Numbered from the stretch's first letter, positions 1-8,826 are shown. The stretch is DNA of 64,000 nt from Acidobacteriota bacterium (GCA_003225175.1 QIBA01000057.1:140455-204454), one strand, 5' to 3'. Notes: generated from the sequence alone by a model not told the origin. Numbers and translations: made by a program.

Positions 1-468
1 AATCGGATATCCCAATGCTGCATAGCGCTCCACGACGGCACTTGCGACCTCGACAGTCTCGTCCGTCGAATCGTCGAGCACCTGGATATCGAGCTTCTCG
101 CGTGGATATTCCATCCTGCAGACGGCGTCTACTAAACGGTCGATCACGAATTGCTCGTTGAAGATCGGAAGCTGGACCGTGATGCGGGGCAGTTCGGTAA
201 AGCGAGTCGGCGAATCCTCCACCTTGTTCCTGCGGTGCTTGTAATAGAGATAGACCAGCACGTAGCGGTGAATACCGTACGAGGCAAGAACGAATAGGAC
301 GATGAAATACGGAATCAGAAGCGCTAAATCGAAACTGTTGAGCCGATACAGCCCCTTGAAGCCAAAGCCATTGATCCTGATGTCGCCAAAGTGACTCTTG
401 AAGTAGTGTATGAGCCCATGAGGGGCAAATAGAGCGAGGCTCAGAAGTGTGGGGGAAAGGAGAGACAT
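1..468 (-). CDS. Family 2 glycosyltransferase, membrane-bound, N-terminal part (runs off left edge)
   Basis: The frame is open from an ATG at 466-468 to the window edge, giving 156 codons. The first ~60 residues contain a hydrophobic stretch (LALLIPYFIVLFVLASYGI) followed by basic residues, as in processive membrane glycosyltransferases. Then comes the start of a GT-A fold: ITVQLPIFNEQFVIDRLVDAV, and VLDDSTDETVEVA, which holds the nucleotide-sugar-binding Asp. This resembles cellulose-synthase/glucomannan-synthase-like GT2 enzymes that polymerise or transfer sugars at the inner membrane. The catalytic TED and QxxRW motifs would lie beyond the edge, so the substrate cannot be guessed. A perfect 6-bp inverted repeat lies just upstream of the start. 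Confidence 0.85.
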   Translation of the reverse strand, partial: MSLLSPTLLSLALFAPHGLIHYFKSHFGDIRINGFGFKGLYRLNSFDLALLIPYFIVLFVLASYGIHRYVLVYLYYKHRRNKVEDSPTRFTELPRITVQLPIFNEQFVIDRLVDAVCRMEYPREKLDIQVLDDSTDETVEVASAVVERYAALGYPI

Positions 469-485
469 TCAGCGCGCAAAATGAA

Positions 486-500
486 CTACAACCATTGTAG
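486..500. repeat. Short perfect inverted repeat upstream of the glycosyltransferase
   Basis: CTACAA-CCA-TTGTAG is a perfect 6-bp stem with a 3-nt loop, 18-32 nt upstream of the glycosyltransferase ATG. It could be an operator or a weak hairpin in the leader. It has no T-tract, so a terminator is unlikely. Confidence 0.35.
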
Positions 501-599
501 CTGAATGACTGAGCGCGCGGCCTTGGCCAGGGGTGCCAGAGAGGCTCAAAGCGGGAGCTTCGATTCGCTATTGAACGCCGAGTTGCAGCTGCCAGCGCT

Positions 600-1646
600 T
601 TAGTTCAGGAACATCGTTCGATACAGCGTGTCTCTCTGCACAGGTTTAAATCCTGCGTCGCGGATGATGTGACGCAGCTCTTCTTCCGTTGTGCAATTTG
701 AAGTTCCCGCGGCGCGCACGACATTTTCTTCCAGCATCACGGAGCCAACATCATTGCCCCCGAAACGCAATCCAAGCTGCAGAACCTTCAAACCTTGCGT
801 CACCCAACTAGCCTGCACATTTTCGATGTTGTCGAGAAAGAGCCGTGAGATCGCCAAGAGCTTTAGATACTCGACAGAGGTGGCCTCGTCCCATCTGCGT
901 CCGCCGAGAGCGGTGTTCTTCGGCTGGAAGCTCCATGGAATGAACGCGGTGAATCCGCCAGTCTCTTGTTGCAGATCGTAAACGACCTGGAAGTGATTGA
1001 TACGCTGCTCGAAGCTCTCGCCAACGCCGAACATCATGGTTGCCGTAGTGCGCATGCCGAGTTGATGCGCCGTGCGATGGACGTTTAGCCAGTCGCCGGT
1101 CAGGCATTTGAGTCGCGCAATGCGATGGCGAACGTCGTCGTCGAGGATCTCGGCGCCTCCTCCCGGAATGGAATCGAGGCCGGCGTCCCGCAGCCGCATG
1201 ATGGTATCGCGAATCGTGAGCTCGCTGTACTCGGCGATAGCAATGATTTCCGAGGCCGAAAAGCAATGCAGATGGACTTTGGGAAAACGTTCTTTGATTC
1301 CGCGCAGCAGTCGCTCGAACCAGTCGATCTTCAAATCCGGATGCAAGCCGCCTTGCATGAGCACACCCGTGCCGCCCAGTTCCAGGGTCTCTCGTATCTT
1401 TTCGTAAATCGTGTCGAAATCGAGGATGTACCCCTCAGCAGCCAACTTACCCTTCAATGGACGATAGAAAGCGCAGAACGAGCAGTACTCGGTGCAAAAG
1501 TTGGTGTAGTTAATGTTGCGATCGATGATGTAGGTAACCACGCCTTCCGGATGCAGCTTGCGCCGCACGGCATCGGCTTCCATGCCGACGCCAATCAGAT
1601 CATCGGAGCGGAACATATCGAGAGCTTGCTGTCGGGTCAGGGACAT
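600..1646 (-). CDS. mqnC: Cyclic dehypoxanthinyl futalosine synthase (radical SAM, menaquinone synthesis)
   Basis: This 348-aa protein is a radical SAM enzyme. The cluster motif C51-TEY-C55-SF-C58 sits in the context NYTNFCTEYCSFCAFYR, which is diagnostic for the MqnC/CofH family. MqnC closes the ring of dehypoxanthine futalosine in the futalosine route to menaquinone. The full-length C-terminal region (SWVTQGLKVLQLGLRFGGND, then MLEENVVRAAG) matches MqnC better than the F420-synthesis protein CofH or the related MqnE. Its start lies 17 nt downstream of the aspartase stop on the same strand, so the two are probably co-transcribed. Other menaquinone genes are not in the window. The ribosome-binding site is weak (CCGAAG just before ATG). 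Confidence 0.9.
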   Translation of the reverse strand: MSLTRQQALDMFRSDDLIGVGMEADAVRRKLHPEGVVTYIIDRNINYTNFCTEYCSFCAFYRPLKGKLAAEGYILDFDTIYEKIRETLELGGTGVLMQGGLHPDLKIDWFERLLRGIKERFPKVHLHCFSASEIIAIAEYSELTIRDTIMRLRDAGLDSIPGGGAEILDDDVRHRIARLKCLTGDWLNVHRTAHQLGMRTTATMMFGVGESFEQRINHFQVVYDLQQETGGFTAFIPWSFQPKNTALGGRRWDEATSVEYLKLLAISRLFLDNIENVQASWVTQGLKVLQLGLRFGGNDVGSVMLEENVVRAAGTSNCTTEEELRHIIRDAGFKPVQRDTLYRTMFLN

Positions 1647-1663
1647 CTTCGGATGCTTTGATT

Positions 1664-3112
1664 CTAACGCGCCTTGATCGCCTCTCGCTGCTTCGCAGCC
1701 TCAAGCGGGCGCTGTGGCTCGGTCATGTTTACCGGGTCGAGGATTTTGGCGATCTCGTCTTCTTTTAGAAGTCCTCGGGAACGGGCGATGTCGATAATCG
1801 ACTTTCCGGTCGCCACCGACTCCTTCACGATCTCCGCAGCCTTCTGATATCCGATGTATGGATTCAACGCCGTCGCCAGCGACACGGTGCTTTCCGCATA
1901 GAACCGGCAGCGCTCTTTGTTGACGGTCAGCCCGCTAATGCAGAACTTGTCGAACTGGCGAAGCATGTTGGTCATGATCGTGATCGACTGCAGCACACTG
2001 TAGGTCATCGTCGGCATCATTACGTTTAGTTCGAGCTGTCCCCCCTGAACGGCCATGGCGACCGCGGTGTCGTTCCCTACTATCTGGAAAGAAACCATCG
2101 CCGCCAGCTCCGGCATTACGGGATTGATCTTGCCGGGCATGATCGATGATCCTGGTTGAAGTGCGGGCAAATAAATTTCGGCGAATCCCGTATTGGGACC
2201 TGACGATAGCAGGCGAATGTCATTCGAGATGCGAATTATCTCCAGAGCAAGGTTCCGCAGCGCAGCTGAAATCTCGGCCATGGGTGCATTCGATTGCATG
2301 GCCCAGCGCATGTCCACCGCGGGCATGAGTTTCTGTCCGGAGATGCGCATGAGCTTTGCGATGGCAAGTCCACGATAGTCAGGATGTGTGTTGATTCCAG
2401 TGCCCACAGCCGAGCCGCCAAGCCCGAGTTCATGCAAGTCTTCGGAATTAGAACGGATATTGGCTGTGGCTTTCCGAATCGTAAGCCCATAGGCAGCGAA
2501 TTCCTGGCCGAGCCGAATTGGCACCGCGTCCTGCATGTGGGTGCGGCCGGACTTCATCACTTCCCAGAATTCTTTGCCCTTCTTGTCGAAGCTCCCAGCG
2601 ATCGCGTCGAGCACTGGATAGAGTTTCTCCAATTCGATGAGTGTGGCCAGGCGCATCGCGGTAGGGAAGACGTCGTTCGTCGATTGCCCATAGTTGACGT
2701 GGTCGTTGGGATGAACTCGTTTGTACTCGCCCAGCCTGCCGCCGAGGATCTCTTCGGCGCGATTGGCGATTACCTCGTTCGAATTCATGTGGAAGCTGAC
2801 GCCGGCGCCCGCCTGAAAGACATCAACCACAAACTCGCGGTCCCATTTGCCGTCGATCACCTCCTGTGCGGCAGCAATGATGGCGTCGGCAACCTTCGCG
2901 TCTACCAGCCCAAGCTCCTTGTTGGCTTCCGCAGATGCTCGCTTGATCATGGCAATAGCGCGGATCAGCGTCGCGTGCGCCCGCATTCCCGAAATAGGAT
3001 AATTCTCCACCGCGCGCGCAGTCTGTATGCCGTAATAGACATGCGCCGGAATCTCTTTTGGGCCAATGGAGTCTTTCTCAAGACGAGTGCCAATGGAAGG
3101 GGCCGTGGACAT
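1664..3112 (-). CDS. aspA: Aspartate ammonia-lyase (fumarase/aspartase superfamily)
   Basis: The enzyme deaminates L-aspartate to fumarate and ammonia. The superfamily signature GSSIMPGKINPVMPE is present. The residues after it (NPVMPE, GNDTAVAMA, GQLELNVMMP) follow the aspartase pattern rather than the class II fumarase pattern (NPTQCEA, NFELNVFRP). Other conserved blocks are the N-terminal YYGIQTARAVENYPISG, the THMQDAVPI motif and GGSAVGTGINT. The open frame extends 15 codons further, but the ATG at 3110-3112 has a good GAGGAG ribosome-binding site and gives 482 aa, close to the usual family length (about 470). It is the first gene of a likely two-gene unit with mqnC. Fumarase activity cannot be excluded by sequence alone. 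Confidence 0.85.
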   Translation of the reverse strand: MSTAPSIGTRLEKDSIGPKEIPAHVYYGIQTARAVENYPISGMRAHATLIRAIAMIKRASAEANKELGLVDAKVADAIIAAAQEVIDGKWDREFVVDVFQAGAGVSFHMNSNEVIANRAEEILGGRLGEYKRVHPNDHVNYGQSTNDVFPTAMRLATLIELEKLYPVLDAIAGSFDKKGKEFWEVMKSGRTHMQDAVPIRLGQEFAAYGLTIRKATANIRSNSEDLHELGLGGSAVGTGINTHPDYRGLAIAKLMRISGQKLMPAVDMRWAMQSNAPMAEISAALRNLALEIIRISNDIRLLSSGPNTGFAEIYLPALQPGSSIMPGKINPVMPELAAMVSFQIVGNDTAVAMAVQGGQLELNVMMPTMTYSVLQSITIMTNMLRQFDKFCISGLTVNKERCRFYAESTVSLATALNPYIGYQKAAEIVKESVATGKSIIDIARSRGLLKEDEIAKILDPVNMTEPQRPLEAAKQREAIKAR

Positions 3113-3239
3113 GATTGCTCCTCGAATAGGAAACGAACAGAATCGTGCAAGAAGCACAGCGGAACTCTCGATTATAAGCGATGCCCCATTCGCTGCTGTA
3201 TGCTATCGCCGCAGCAAAATCAACCTTCGGAGGCGCTTC

Positions 3240-3530
3240 GTGAAAATAGTTATCCGCGCAGCAATCGCAATGCTGCTTGCCTGCTTCCTCTCCGCAGCTC
3301 TTCCAGCGCAGCCAAAATCCAGTTTCAGTCCTAGTAAGAGAACGCAGGAAAGCCAGGAACGACGCGAGCATCATCCTCACATTCGCTCCGCGATTCGTGA
3401 GCTCGAAGAAGCCAAGCGAGAGCTTCAGGCGGCTGCGCACGATTTCGGTGGTCACCGCCTCGAGGCTCTCAAGGCTTGCGACGAAGCCATTCATCAACTT
3501 CACTCAGCCCTTCCATACGACAAAAAATAA
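3240..3530 (+). CDS. Small secreted protein with charged helical C-terminus, unknown function
   Basis: The GTG start at 3240 is preceded by GGAGG at the right spacing and gives 96 aa. Residues 1-23 are a clear signal peptide (basic start, hydrophobic AAIAMLLACFLSAALPAQ). The mature part is hydrophilic and probably helical: HPHIRSAIRELEEAKRELQ, then AAHDFGGHRLEALKACDEAIHQLHSAL. The segment AAHDFGGHR...A is, as far as I recall, common to small exported proteins of Acidobacteria, but no function is known to me. It lies divergent from aspA and about 90 nt upstream of the S9 peptidase, on the same strand. Confidence 0.7.
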   Translation: MKIVIRAAIAMLLACFLSAALPAQPKSSFSPSKRTQESQERREHHPHIRSAIRELEEAKRELQAAAHDFGGHRLEALKACDEAIHQLHSALPYDKK

Positions 3531-3621
3531 ATCCAGGGATACTGCGGCCGGAACGATCCGGCGGCTTGAACATTTCCTTTCGGGCAGAGAGACGAAGCTC
3601 GAGAGATGGGGAGAAGACATC

Positions 3622-5577
3622 ATGAAAAATTTCGTGTGGTTAATGCTGCTAGGGACATCATTCGCGGTTTCCGGTCCCAATGACCGGCAGATCACGGATT
3701 CAAAATCGGTCACTGCACAGCAAAATGCGAATGCCAAACCAGTGCAGGTGGAAGATCTTTTCTTGACGCGTCTAATCTATGATGCGGCCTGGTCTCCCGA
3801 TGGCAAGGAGATCGAGCTCAGTACCACACTTACAGGGCGCGCCAATCTTTGGAAGGTAGCCGCCAACGGAAGTTGGCCAATACAACTCGCGCAATCCGAT
3901 GACAGGCAGCAGGAAGGACAGTGGTCCCCGGACAGCAAATGGATTGCGTTCACCCAGGACAAAGGTGGCAATGAGCTCTGGGATATCTATCTGATCTCAA
4001 GCAACGGAGCGCAGCTCACGAACCTGACGAATACTCCAGACGTGAGGGAGGAGTCGCCTCGGTGGTCGCGTGATGGCAAGTGGCTGGGTTGCGTCGTCAA
4101 ACCCAAAGAAGCTCCTTCCTACAATGTGGCAGTCCTTGAGCTAGCAACTCGCCAGCTGCGCCAGCTCACGCACGAGGAGGATCCGCAGTACACATGGTCC
4201 GTCGTCGATTGGAGTCGTGATGGCAAAACTCTGTACGCAAATCGCGGCGATCTAGTAGGCACCGACACCGATATCTATGCCATCGATGTCGTTTCGGGAA
4301 AGGCGAGCAACCTAACGCCCCATACGGGGAAGTCATCGCACGCCGGCAGCTCGGTTTCACCCAATGGCCGTCAGATTTTGCTCGCCTCGAATGAGAAAGG
4401 CGGATTCGAGAATGTTGCCTTGCTCGATGTTGCCAGCAAAAAGATAACCTGGGTGACCGACACGCAATGGGAGGCGAGTCCCGGCGAGTTCTCGCCAGAC
4501 AGCGTGCATTTCACTTATGACATCAATCAGGATGGGCGCAGAGAGGTGTATCTCGGCGATCTCCACGGGCAATCCCGAAAGCTCAGCATGCCGGAGGGTA
4601 TTAACGCCTTCTACGGTCCTCAACACTTCTCGCCCGATGGCAAGAGCATCATGATCGCTCATGCCGGATCGAATACCCCAGCCGACCTTTGGATCTACGA
4701 CACCAGCACCGACCAGGCCCGGCAACTAACGCATTCCGCCCTGGCCAGTCTGAATCCGCAGAATCTGCCGCAATCACAGATCGTTCACTATAAGAGCTTC
4801 GATGGAAAAATCATCAGCGCATTTTTGTACCTGCCGTTCAATCTAAAGCGCGACGGATCAAATCCCGGGGTGTTGTACCCACATGGTGGTCCCACCGGCC
4901 AATCGCAAGACAGTTTCAACCGAACCATAAATGCTCTGGTCTCTCGCGGCTATATCGTGATCGCGCCAAATCCGCGGGGTTCAAGCGGCTACGGCATCGA
5001 TTTTCAGAAAGCCAACTATCAGGACCTGGGAAACGGTGATCTGAAAGACGACATGGCGGCCGTTCAGTTTGTTCTTGACACTGGCTATGCCGATCCCAAA
5101 AAGGTAGGGGTAATCGGAGGCTCATATGGCGGATACACGACGTTGATGGCAGTAGGCAAGTATCCCCAAACCTTTGCCGTCGCGGTTGATCTGTTCGGCC
5201 CGCTGGATTGGTTCACGATGATGAAGAACTCTGATCCCTTGCTGCGGCAATACATCGTTAGCCTGCTGGGAGATCCGGAGAAAAATCGCAAGGTTTATGA
5301 AGATACGTCACCGATTACGTACATAGCCAACATCAAAGCGCCGCTGCTGGTGCTGCAGGGCGAAAATGATCCCCGTGTCCCAAAAGAGGAGACAGACCAG
5401 GTTGTCGACATGCTGAAAAAACGCGGAAACGTAGTCGATGTTCACTACTATCCCGCCGAGGGACACGGTTTTGCCAAGCGCGAGAATCAGATCGACTCCA
5501 TTAAACGGACGCTGGATTGGTTCCAGAAGTATCTACCTACAGGAGCTGGCGCTGAACGTGCTTCGAGTGGCCGCTGA
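3622..5577 (+). CDS. S9 family (prolyl oligopeptidase/acylaminoacyl-peptidase-like) serine peptidase, secreted
   Basis: The frame is open from 3277, but the ATG at 3622, with GGGGAGAAG upstream and an immediate signal peptide (MKNFVWLMLLGTSFAVSG), is the likely start and gives 651 aa. Residues ~50-380 form a WD40/TolB-like beta-propeller with repeated (W/F)SPDGK-type motifs. The C-terminal ~260 residues are an alpha/beta-hydrolase peptidase S9 domain. The catalytic residues are visible: Ser501 in GGSYGGY, Asp583 in ENDPRVP and His615 in EGHGF. It probably cleaves short peptides in the periplasm. It stands alone and ends just before a strong hairpin at 5628-5650. Confidence 0.92.
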   Translation: MKNFVWLMLLGTSFAVSGPNDRQITDSKSVTAQQNANAKPVQVEDLFLTRLIYDAAWSPDGKEIELSTTLTGRANLWKVAANGSWPIQLAQSDDRQQEGQWSPDSKWIAFTQDKGGNELWDIYLISSNGAQLTNLTNTPDVREESPRWSRDGKWLGCVVKPKEAPSYNVAVLELATRQLRQLTHEEDPQYTWSVVDWSRDGKTLYANRGDLVGTDTDIYAIDVVSGKASNLTPHTGKSSHAGSSVSPNGRQILLASNEKGGFENVALLDVASKKITWVTDTQWEASPGEFSPDSVHFTYDINQDGRREVYLGDLHGQSRKLSMPEGINAFYGPQHFSPDGKSIMIAHAGSNTPADLWIYDTSTDQARQLTHSALASLNPQNLPQSQIVHYKSFDGKIISAFLYLPFNLKRDGSNPGVLYPHGGPTGQSQDSFNRTINALVSRGYIVIAPNPRGSSGYGIDFQKANYQDLGNGDLKDDMAAVQFVLDTGYADPKKVGVIGGSYGGYTTLMAVGKYPQTFAVAVDLFGPLDWFTMMKNSDPLLRQYIVSLLGDPEKNRKVYEDTSPITYIANIKAPLLVLQGENDPRVPKEETDQVVDMLKKRGNVVDVHYYPAEGHGFAKRENQIDSIKRTLDWFQKYLPTGAGAERASSGR

Positions 5578-5627
5578 TACATCGCGAGCTAACATCGTTG
5601 GCGACCCGCGACCGCTGCGATAAGCAA

Positions 5628-5650
5628 GGGCACGGATGGAATCCGTGCCC
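5628..5650. terminator. Perfect 10-bp hairpin after S9 peptidase; also a dispersed palindrome
   Basis: GGGCACGGAT-GGA-ATCCGTGCCC is a perfect 10-bp stem with a 3-nt loop followed by TTCTCT. It lies between two convergent genes and could stop transcription from either side. The same core (GCACGGAT/ATCCGTGC) recurs at 56521 and 62067, so it is also a member of a repeat family. Confidence 0.65.
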
Positions 5651-5691
5651 TTCTCTAAATCTGCCATCAGTTTGGACCTTCGTGGGCTGCT

Positions 5692-6725
5692 CTAGAAGAA
5701 ATCTGTCATATCCGCAACGCTGGCAGACGCGCCGGGATAGACCTTCACTCCAAGTGCATCGAGAATCGTGCGTAAAGCGTTTTCATGCTTGTACATCGTC
5801 GACGACACGGTTCCTGGCTTCACATTGGGACTAATCACGGCGGTGAACACCTGCTCCGGACAAGCGCCCACAGCTCCATCGCATTCGTCGAAGGTAATGA
5901 ACATCAAGCCATCGCCTCCTGCCTGGAAGTAGCGAGTGTTCAGCAATGGGGCAACGTTGTTCTTGAGAAAGTCGTCAGCCTGTTGCACGGTGCCGTCATG
6001 GGCATCATTATCCACATCGGGAACGATAATCGAGTAGTTTGGAAGCTGATCGGCGGCCAGGTCTGCTGCGAATTTTGTGAACGGGACCATGTTCTGCTGC
6101 AATGCCGGACTGTTGATCACATCGGAGTACCACTTTGCCGGATTGTGACGAGCCACATAGTAGCCGGAGGAGCTGCCCATGAAGCCGGCGCTAGGCAGGG
6201 ATTGTGCGTAAACTTTCCACGTCAGGCCTGCTCGCCCGAGTTCCCGGAAGATATTGTCTGATGTGATGGGGTTGGGACATCCATCACCTGAGCATCCAAA
6301 CGCCTGTTCTCCGCTGCCAGACGACAACCAGAAATAGTCGAGGGCGGAGCCGGGCTCATCGGCGTGGTAGTTGGTCGTGTATCCGTACTTTTTTCCTTGC
6401 GCCGATAGCCAAGGCATGCCGTTTGGGTACACCTCGCTGAACATGTGATTCTCTTCAATTACAAGTACAACGTGCGATGAATGAGGAATTCCTGAAAGGG
6501 GAATCGGCGTTGGAGTAGGAGTCGGCGTTGGGGTAGGTATCGGCGTTGGAGTAGGTGTCGGAGTGGGAGTAGGTGTGGGGATTGTAGTCGTGAGGCCGCA
6601 GCCGACGTCGAGGTGGTTGATGCGAAGGGTTGTGCGGTTGTTCCACAGCCGGAGATCATTGATGCTGTGGCAGACAATGCTCCGATGAGAATCGCCTTGC
6701 CGATAAGAGGATAGGTGGCTTGCAT
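5692..6725 (-). CDS. Lipoprotein phosphoesterase (phospholipase C/acid phosphatase family), frameshifted
   Basis: The gene starts at ATG 6723-6725 with a GGAGG ribosome-binding site and a lipoprotein signal (MISGCG lipobox). After codon 45 the frame is lost. One missing base near 6590/6591 (+ strand TCGTGAG instead of TCGTTGAG) would join STSAAAS directly to TTTIPTPTP. In that second frame a ~26-residue Pro-Thr repeat leads into HSSHVVLVIEENHMFSEVYPNG and a full phosphoesterase domain (ENH motif, ARHNPAKWY, PDVDNDAHDG, FDECDG, KHENALRTIL), of the PF04185 type acting on phosphate esters. The repaired protein would have 344 aa. Either the gene is broken by a 1-nt deletion or the base is an assembly error. 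The domain itself shows no decay. Confidence 0.75.
6495..6582 (-). repeat. Imperfect hexanucleotide repeat encoding Pro-Thr linker
   Basis: The stretch consists of variants of ACNCCN on the minus strand and encodes (Pro-Thr)n with occasional Ile. It tethers the lipoprotein anchor to the phosphoesterase domain. The unit is 6 nt, so copy-number changes keep the frame. It therefore does not explain the frameshift just upstream. Confidence 0.7.
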
Positions 6726-7022
6726 GTTGCCTCCAAAAGAACTTCGTGGAGGCTAAGCGAGTCTCTCCCCGCCTTACATCGGAACTGCCTCTTAGGTGTA
6801 GCCCGAAAGAATACCGAAGAAAATCTTAATCAAGCGGACAGAATAGCGACATTTCTCGTTAGTGATCTCAGCAACCCCTTATATTGCCGTAGTTAACAAG
6901 GCTGAGAGTCCTAACGATAATTCCATGGCTGTAGTACTAAGGCCCTGCTGGGAAACAGTTCAGTATCGTCCTCTTGTCGCGGGAGTTGTGCACGCTGCCT
7001 TGCAGACCAGAACATGGAAGCT

Positions 7023-7400
7023 CTACGCTGTCACCGTGGCCCTCCATTGCCGACCCGCTGGACGCGTTACGTACGAGATCGCCAGAAGCACCAGTAGCAC
7101 CAGCGGCAGGAAGGCTTCTGCGCCGTCTTTTGCGAGATAGTGGGCGACACAGGCAGCGATCCAAGCGAATGTGAAGCCGGCATAAGCCCATTCTTTGAGC
7201 TTCGGCAGCCCGGGTACGACCAGCGCGATTGCGCCCAGAAGTTTGGCGATGCCAAGTAGAACCCGCAATTGTTGCGGATAGCCGACGTGAGCAAAACCTT
7301 GTACCGCTTGCGGACTCTTCGTGAGGTAAGCGTAAGCTGCAAATGCCGACATCGCGGCCACCAAACCGGTCGTAAGCCAGTAAATTACTTTTCGTGCCAT
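7023..7400 (-). CDS. DoxX-like small integral membrane protein
   Basis: The 125-aa protein starts at ATG 7398-7400; a longer open frame exists upstream, but AAAGGA precedes this ATG. Four hydrophobic segments are visible (VIYWLTTGLVAAMSAFAAYAYL, LLGIAKLLGAIALVVPGL, WAYAGFTFAWIAACVAHYLA, FLPLVLLVLLAISYV). The GYPQQLRVLLGIAKLLGAIAL segment and the four-helix layout match the DoxX/DoxX_2 family. Members are linked to quinone or thiol redox chemistry, but the biochemical role is mostly unknown. No operon partner is apparent. Confidence 0.8.
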   Translation of the reverse strand: MARKVIYWLTTGLVAAMSAFAAYAYLTKSPQAVQGFAHVGYPQQLRVLLGIAKLLGAIALVVPGLPKLKEWAYAGFTFAWIAACVAHYLAKDGAEAFLPLVLLVLLAISYVTRPAGRQWRATVTA

Positions 7401-7514
7401 GTCATGATTCCTTTGGTTTGATCCAACAGCTGCTTCCGATGATAAGGGCAACAGTTCCGATTCAGGATTAGCTATGATGGTTCAAAATAAGGGGCGGGCT
7501 TTGTAGAGGCGTTT

Positions 7515-7649
7515 ATGAAATGCCCTTCATTCTTCATCGGGCATATTCGCGCGCAGACGTCCTCATTTCTTATCGAACTCGACGACACGCAGGACGATGC
7601 CAATCACATTCATTTAATATGGCGCGACTTCACAAACGACTTTGGCTGA
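7515..7649 (+). CDS. Possible small protein of 44 aa, unknown function
   Basis: ATG at 7515 is preceded by GAGG at 5-nt spacing and opens a 44-codon frame ending in TGA at 7647-7649. The product begins MKCPSFFIGHIRAQ and has an acidic, His-containing C-terminal half (IELDDTQDDANHIHLIWRDF). The composition looks protein-like, but I recognise no family and the frame is short. It sits alone in the gap between the DoxX-like and GNAT genes. Otherwise this gap (7401-7742) shows nothing. Confidence 0.3.
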   Translation: MKCPSFFIGHIRAQTSSFLIELDDTQDDANHIHLIWRDFTNDFG

Positions 7650-7742
7650 CCTTCTGCAGCGGCACTACCAGGCGAGCGATCAGCACAAATAGACCGGAGC
7701 TGTCGAAGGATTTCCGAAACGGGAACTCTGCCAGAGTCAGAT

Positions 7743-8033
7743 TTAGTGCAGCAGTAGATCCGAATACTCTGGATTTTTCTTGATGTATTGAGTGGCGAAC
7801 GGACAAATGACATCCACTTTCACATTGTGCTCTCGTGCCCACTCCAATGCGGACCGCACGAGAGACGAACCCGCGCCGGTGCCCTGCATCGTTTGAGGAA
7901 CTTCAGTATGGATGAGCTCGAGAACCTTGCCGGCCAGTGAATATTCGAGAAAAGCCACAGCGTCATCTTGTTCGATTTCGAAACGCCCGCTCGTGACCAG
8001 CGTGGGCGCGGCTGGTTTGCCCAAGATGTTCAT
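7743..8033 (-). CDS. GNAT-fold N-acetyltransferase, YidJ/Gtn-like small type
   Basis: The 96-aa protein matches the short, one-domain acetyltransferase-like family (PF14542). A beta-hairpin start (FEIEQDDAVAFLEYSL) is followed by LIHTEVPQTMQGTGAGSSLVRSALEWAREHNVKV, in which the QGTGAGSSL loop is the acetyl-CoA pyrophosphate-binding signature. The C-terminal VDVICPFATQYIKKNPEY is also typical. The substrate is unknown for the family. The start ATG at 8031-8033 has no obvious ribosome-binding site. Confidence 0.85.
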   Translation of the reverse strand: MNILGKPAAPTLVTSGRFEIEQDDAVAFLEYSLAGKVLELIHTEVPQTMQGTGAGSSLVRSALEWAREHNVKVDVICPFATQYIKKNPEYSDLLLH

Positions 8034-8081
8034 GGCAACAGATTAGCTGACCAAGTGGTGGTCGGTGCGATTCAAGTCTTA

Positions 8082-8354
8082 CTACACACTTTTCCGCTGT
8101 CTCGTTGCCTCTCGCGTTACCAGCGATTGTGCGATGGCTTGGCGAGACCGCTCACGAACTTCACGCGACCTTCTGCGGAGGGCTTCTGGCTCCACAGATA
8201 TCATTCTCAAGACACCCTGCGGTTGATTGAAATCATTTTTTGCATTCCCGATGCGAGTGGTTCTTAGTTTCACGAGGGTCTTACTTCTTCTGATCGCCTG
8301 CTCAGACTTGACGCGGTTAATCTTCGTCTGCCGGATTAGCTCGGTTGTTTCCAT
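8082..8354 (-). CDS. Possible small basic protein, unknown function
   Basis: The frame encodes about 90 aa from ATG 8352-8354; another ATG lies two codons upstream and a TTG start at 8378 is possible. The product is rich in Arg, Gln and Glu and probably helical (LIRQTKINRVKSEQAIRR, then EALRRRSREVRERSRQAIAQ). No family is recognised, the ribosome-binding site is weak, and it may not be a real gene. Confidence 0.3.
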   Translation of the reverse strand: METTELIRQTKINRVKSEQAIRRSKTLVKLRTTRIGNAKNDFNQPQGVLRMISVEPEALRRRSREVRERSRQAIAQSLVTREATRQRKSV

Positions 8355-8493
8355 GGGCATTTCACTCTGATGAGACAAGTCAGAGGCGAGTAGCCCGGTC
8401 TGAACATTAATTAATGCCCTGCAAAATACCCTGCAGGCTCTTTCGATTGGCGTGGGTGTAACATTCGGTTATTCAAGGAGCTGGAGGTAAACC

Positions 8494-8826
8494 ATGAAGC
8501 GGTCAACGCTCCTTCTGTTATTTGCCTTAATTTCAAGCTGCGCAATTTGTGTCGGTCAAAAGACACTCCGAACAAGTTCAGCGGATGCTGCACGCGGTGA
8601 GCGGGGCAAGGAAATCTTCGTCAGCCATGGTTGTGCGCGGTGTCATGATGAAGATGGCAACAAGAAGCTGACCGATGGAACAACACTGATCCAGCGCCTC
8701 TCGAAGAGCACGGATCCCGAAGCGCGGCTGCAAACGCGACTTCAGGATCGCCAGGAGCGTCACGCAGTCATGATGCATCTTCAAGAGACTATTAAACGAT
8801 TACAATCTTCGACACACAGTCGATAG
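8494..8826 (+). CDS. Small secreted c-type cytochrome
   Basis: The 110-aa protein has a clean signal peptide (MKRSTLLLLFALISSCAICVG) and a GGAGGT ribosome-binding site just upstream. One haem-binding motif is present: CARCH in GKEIFVSHGCARCHDEDG. The usual distal Met ligand is not obvious; the candidates are MM near the end (HAVMMHLQ). This could make it a partial or unusual class I cytochrome c used as a periplasmic electron carrier. It lies about 140 nt upstream of the probable peroxiredoxin-like selenoprotein on the same strand, so a redox link is possible but unproven. Confidence 0.8.
   Translation: MKRSTLLLLFALISSCAICVGQKTLRTSSADAARGERGKEIFVSHGCARCHDEDGNKKLTDGTTLIQRLSKSTDPEARLQTRLQDRQERHAVMMHLQETIKRLQSSTHSR

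Noticed and set aside
2294..3334. A 346-codon open frame on the plus strand opposite aspA
   Set aside because: It lies antisense to a clearly conserved aspartase, has no family motifs and arises from codon bias of the opposite strand.
6495..6582. Phase variation by slippage of the Pro-Thr repeat
   Set aside because: The repeat unit is 6 nt, so gain or loss of units preserves the frame. The frameshift lies outside it.
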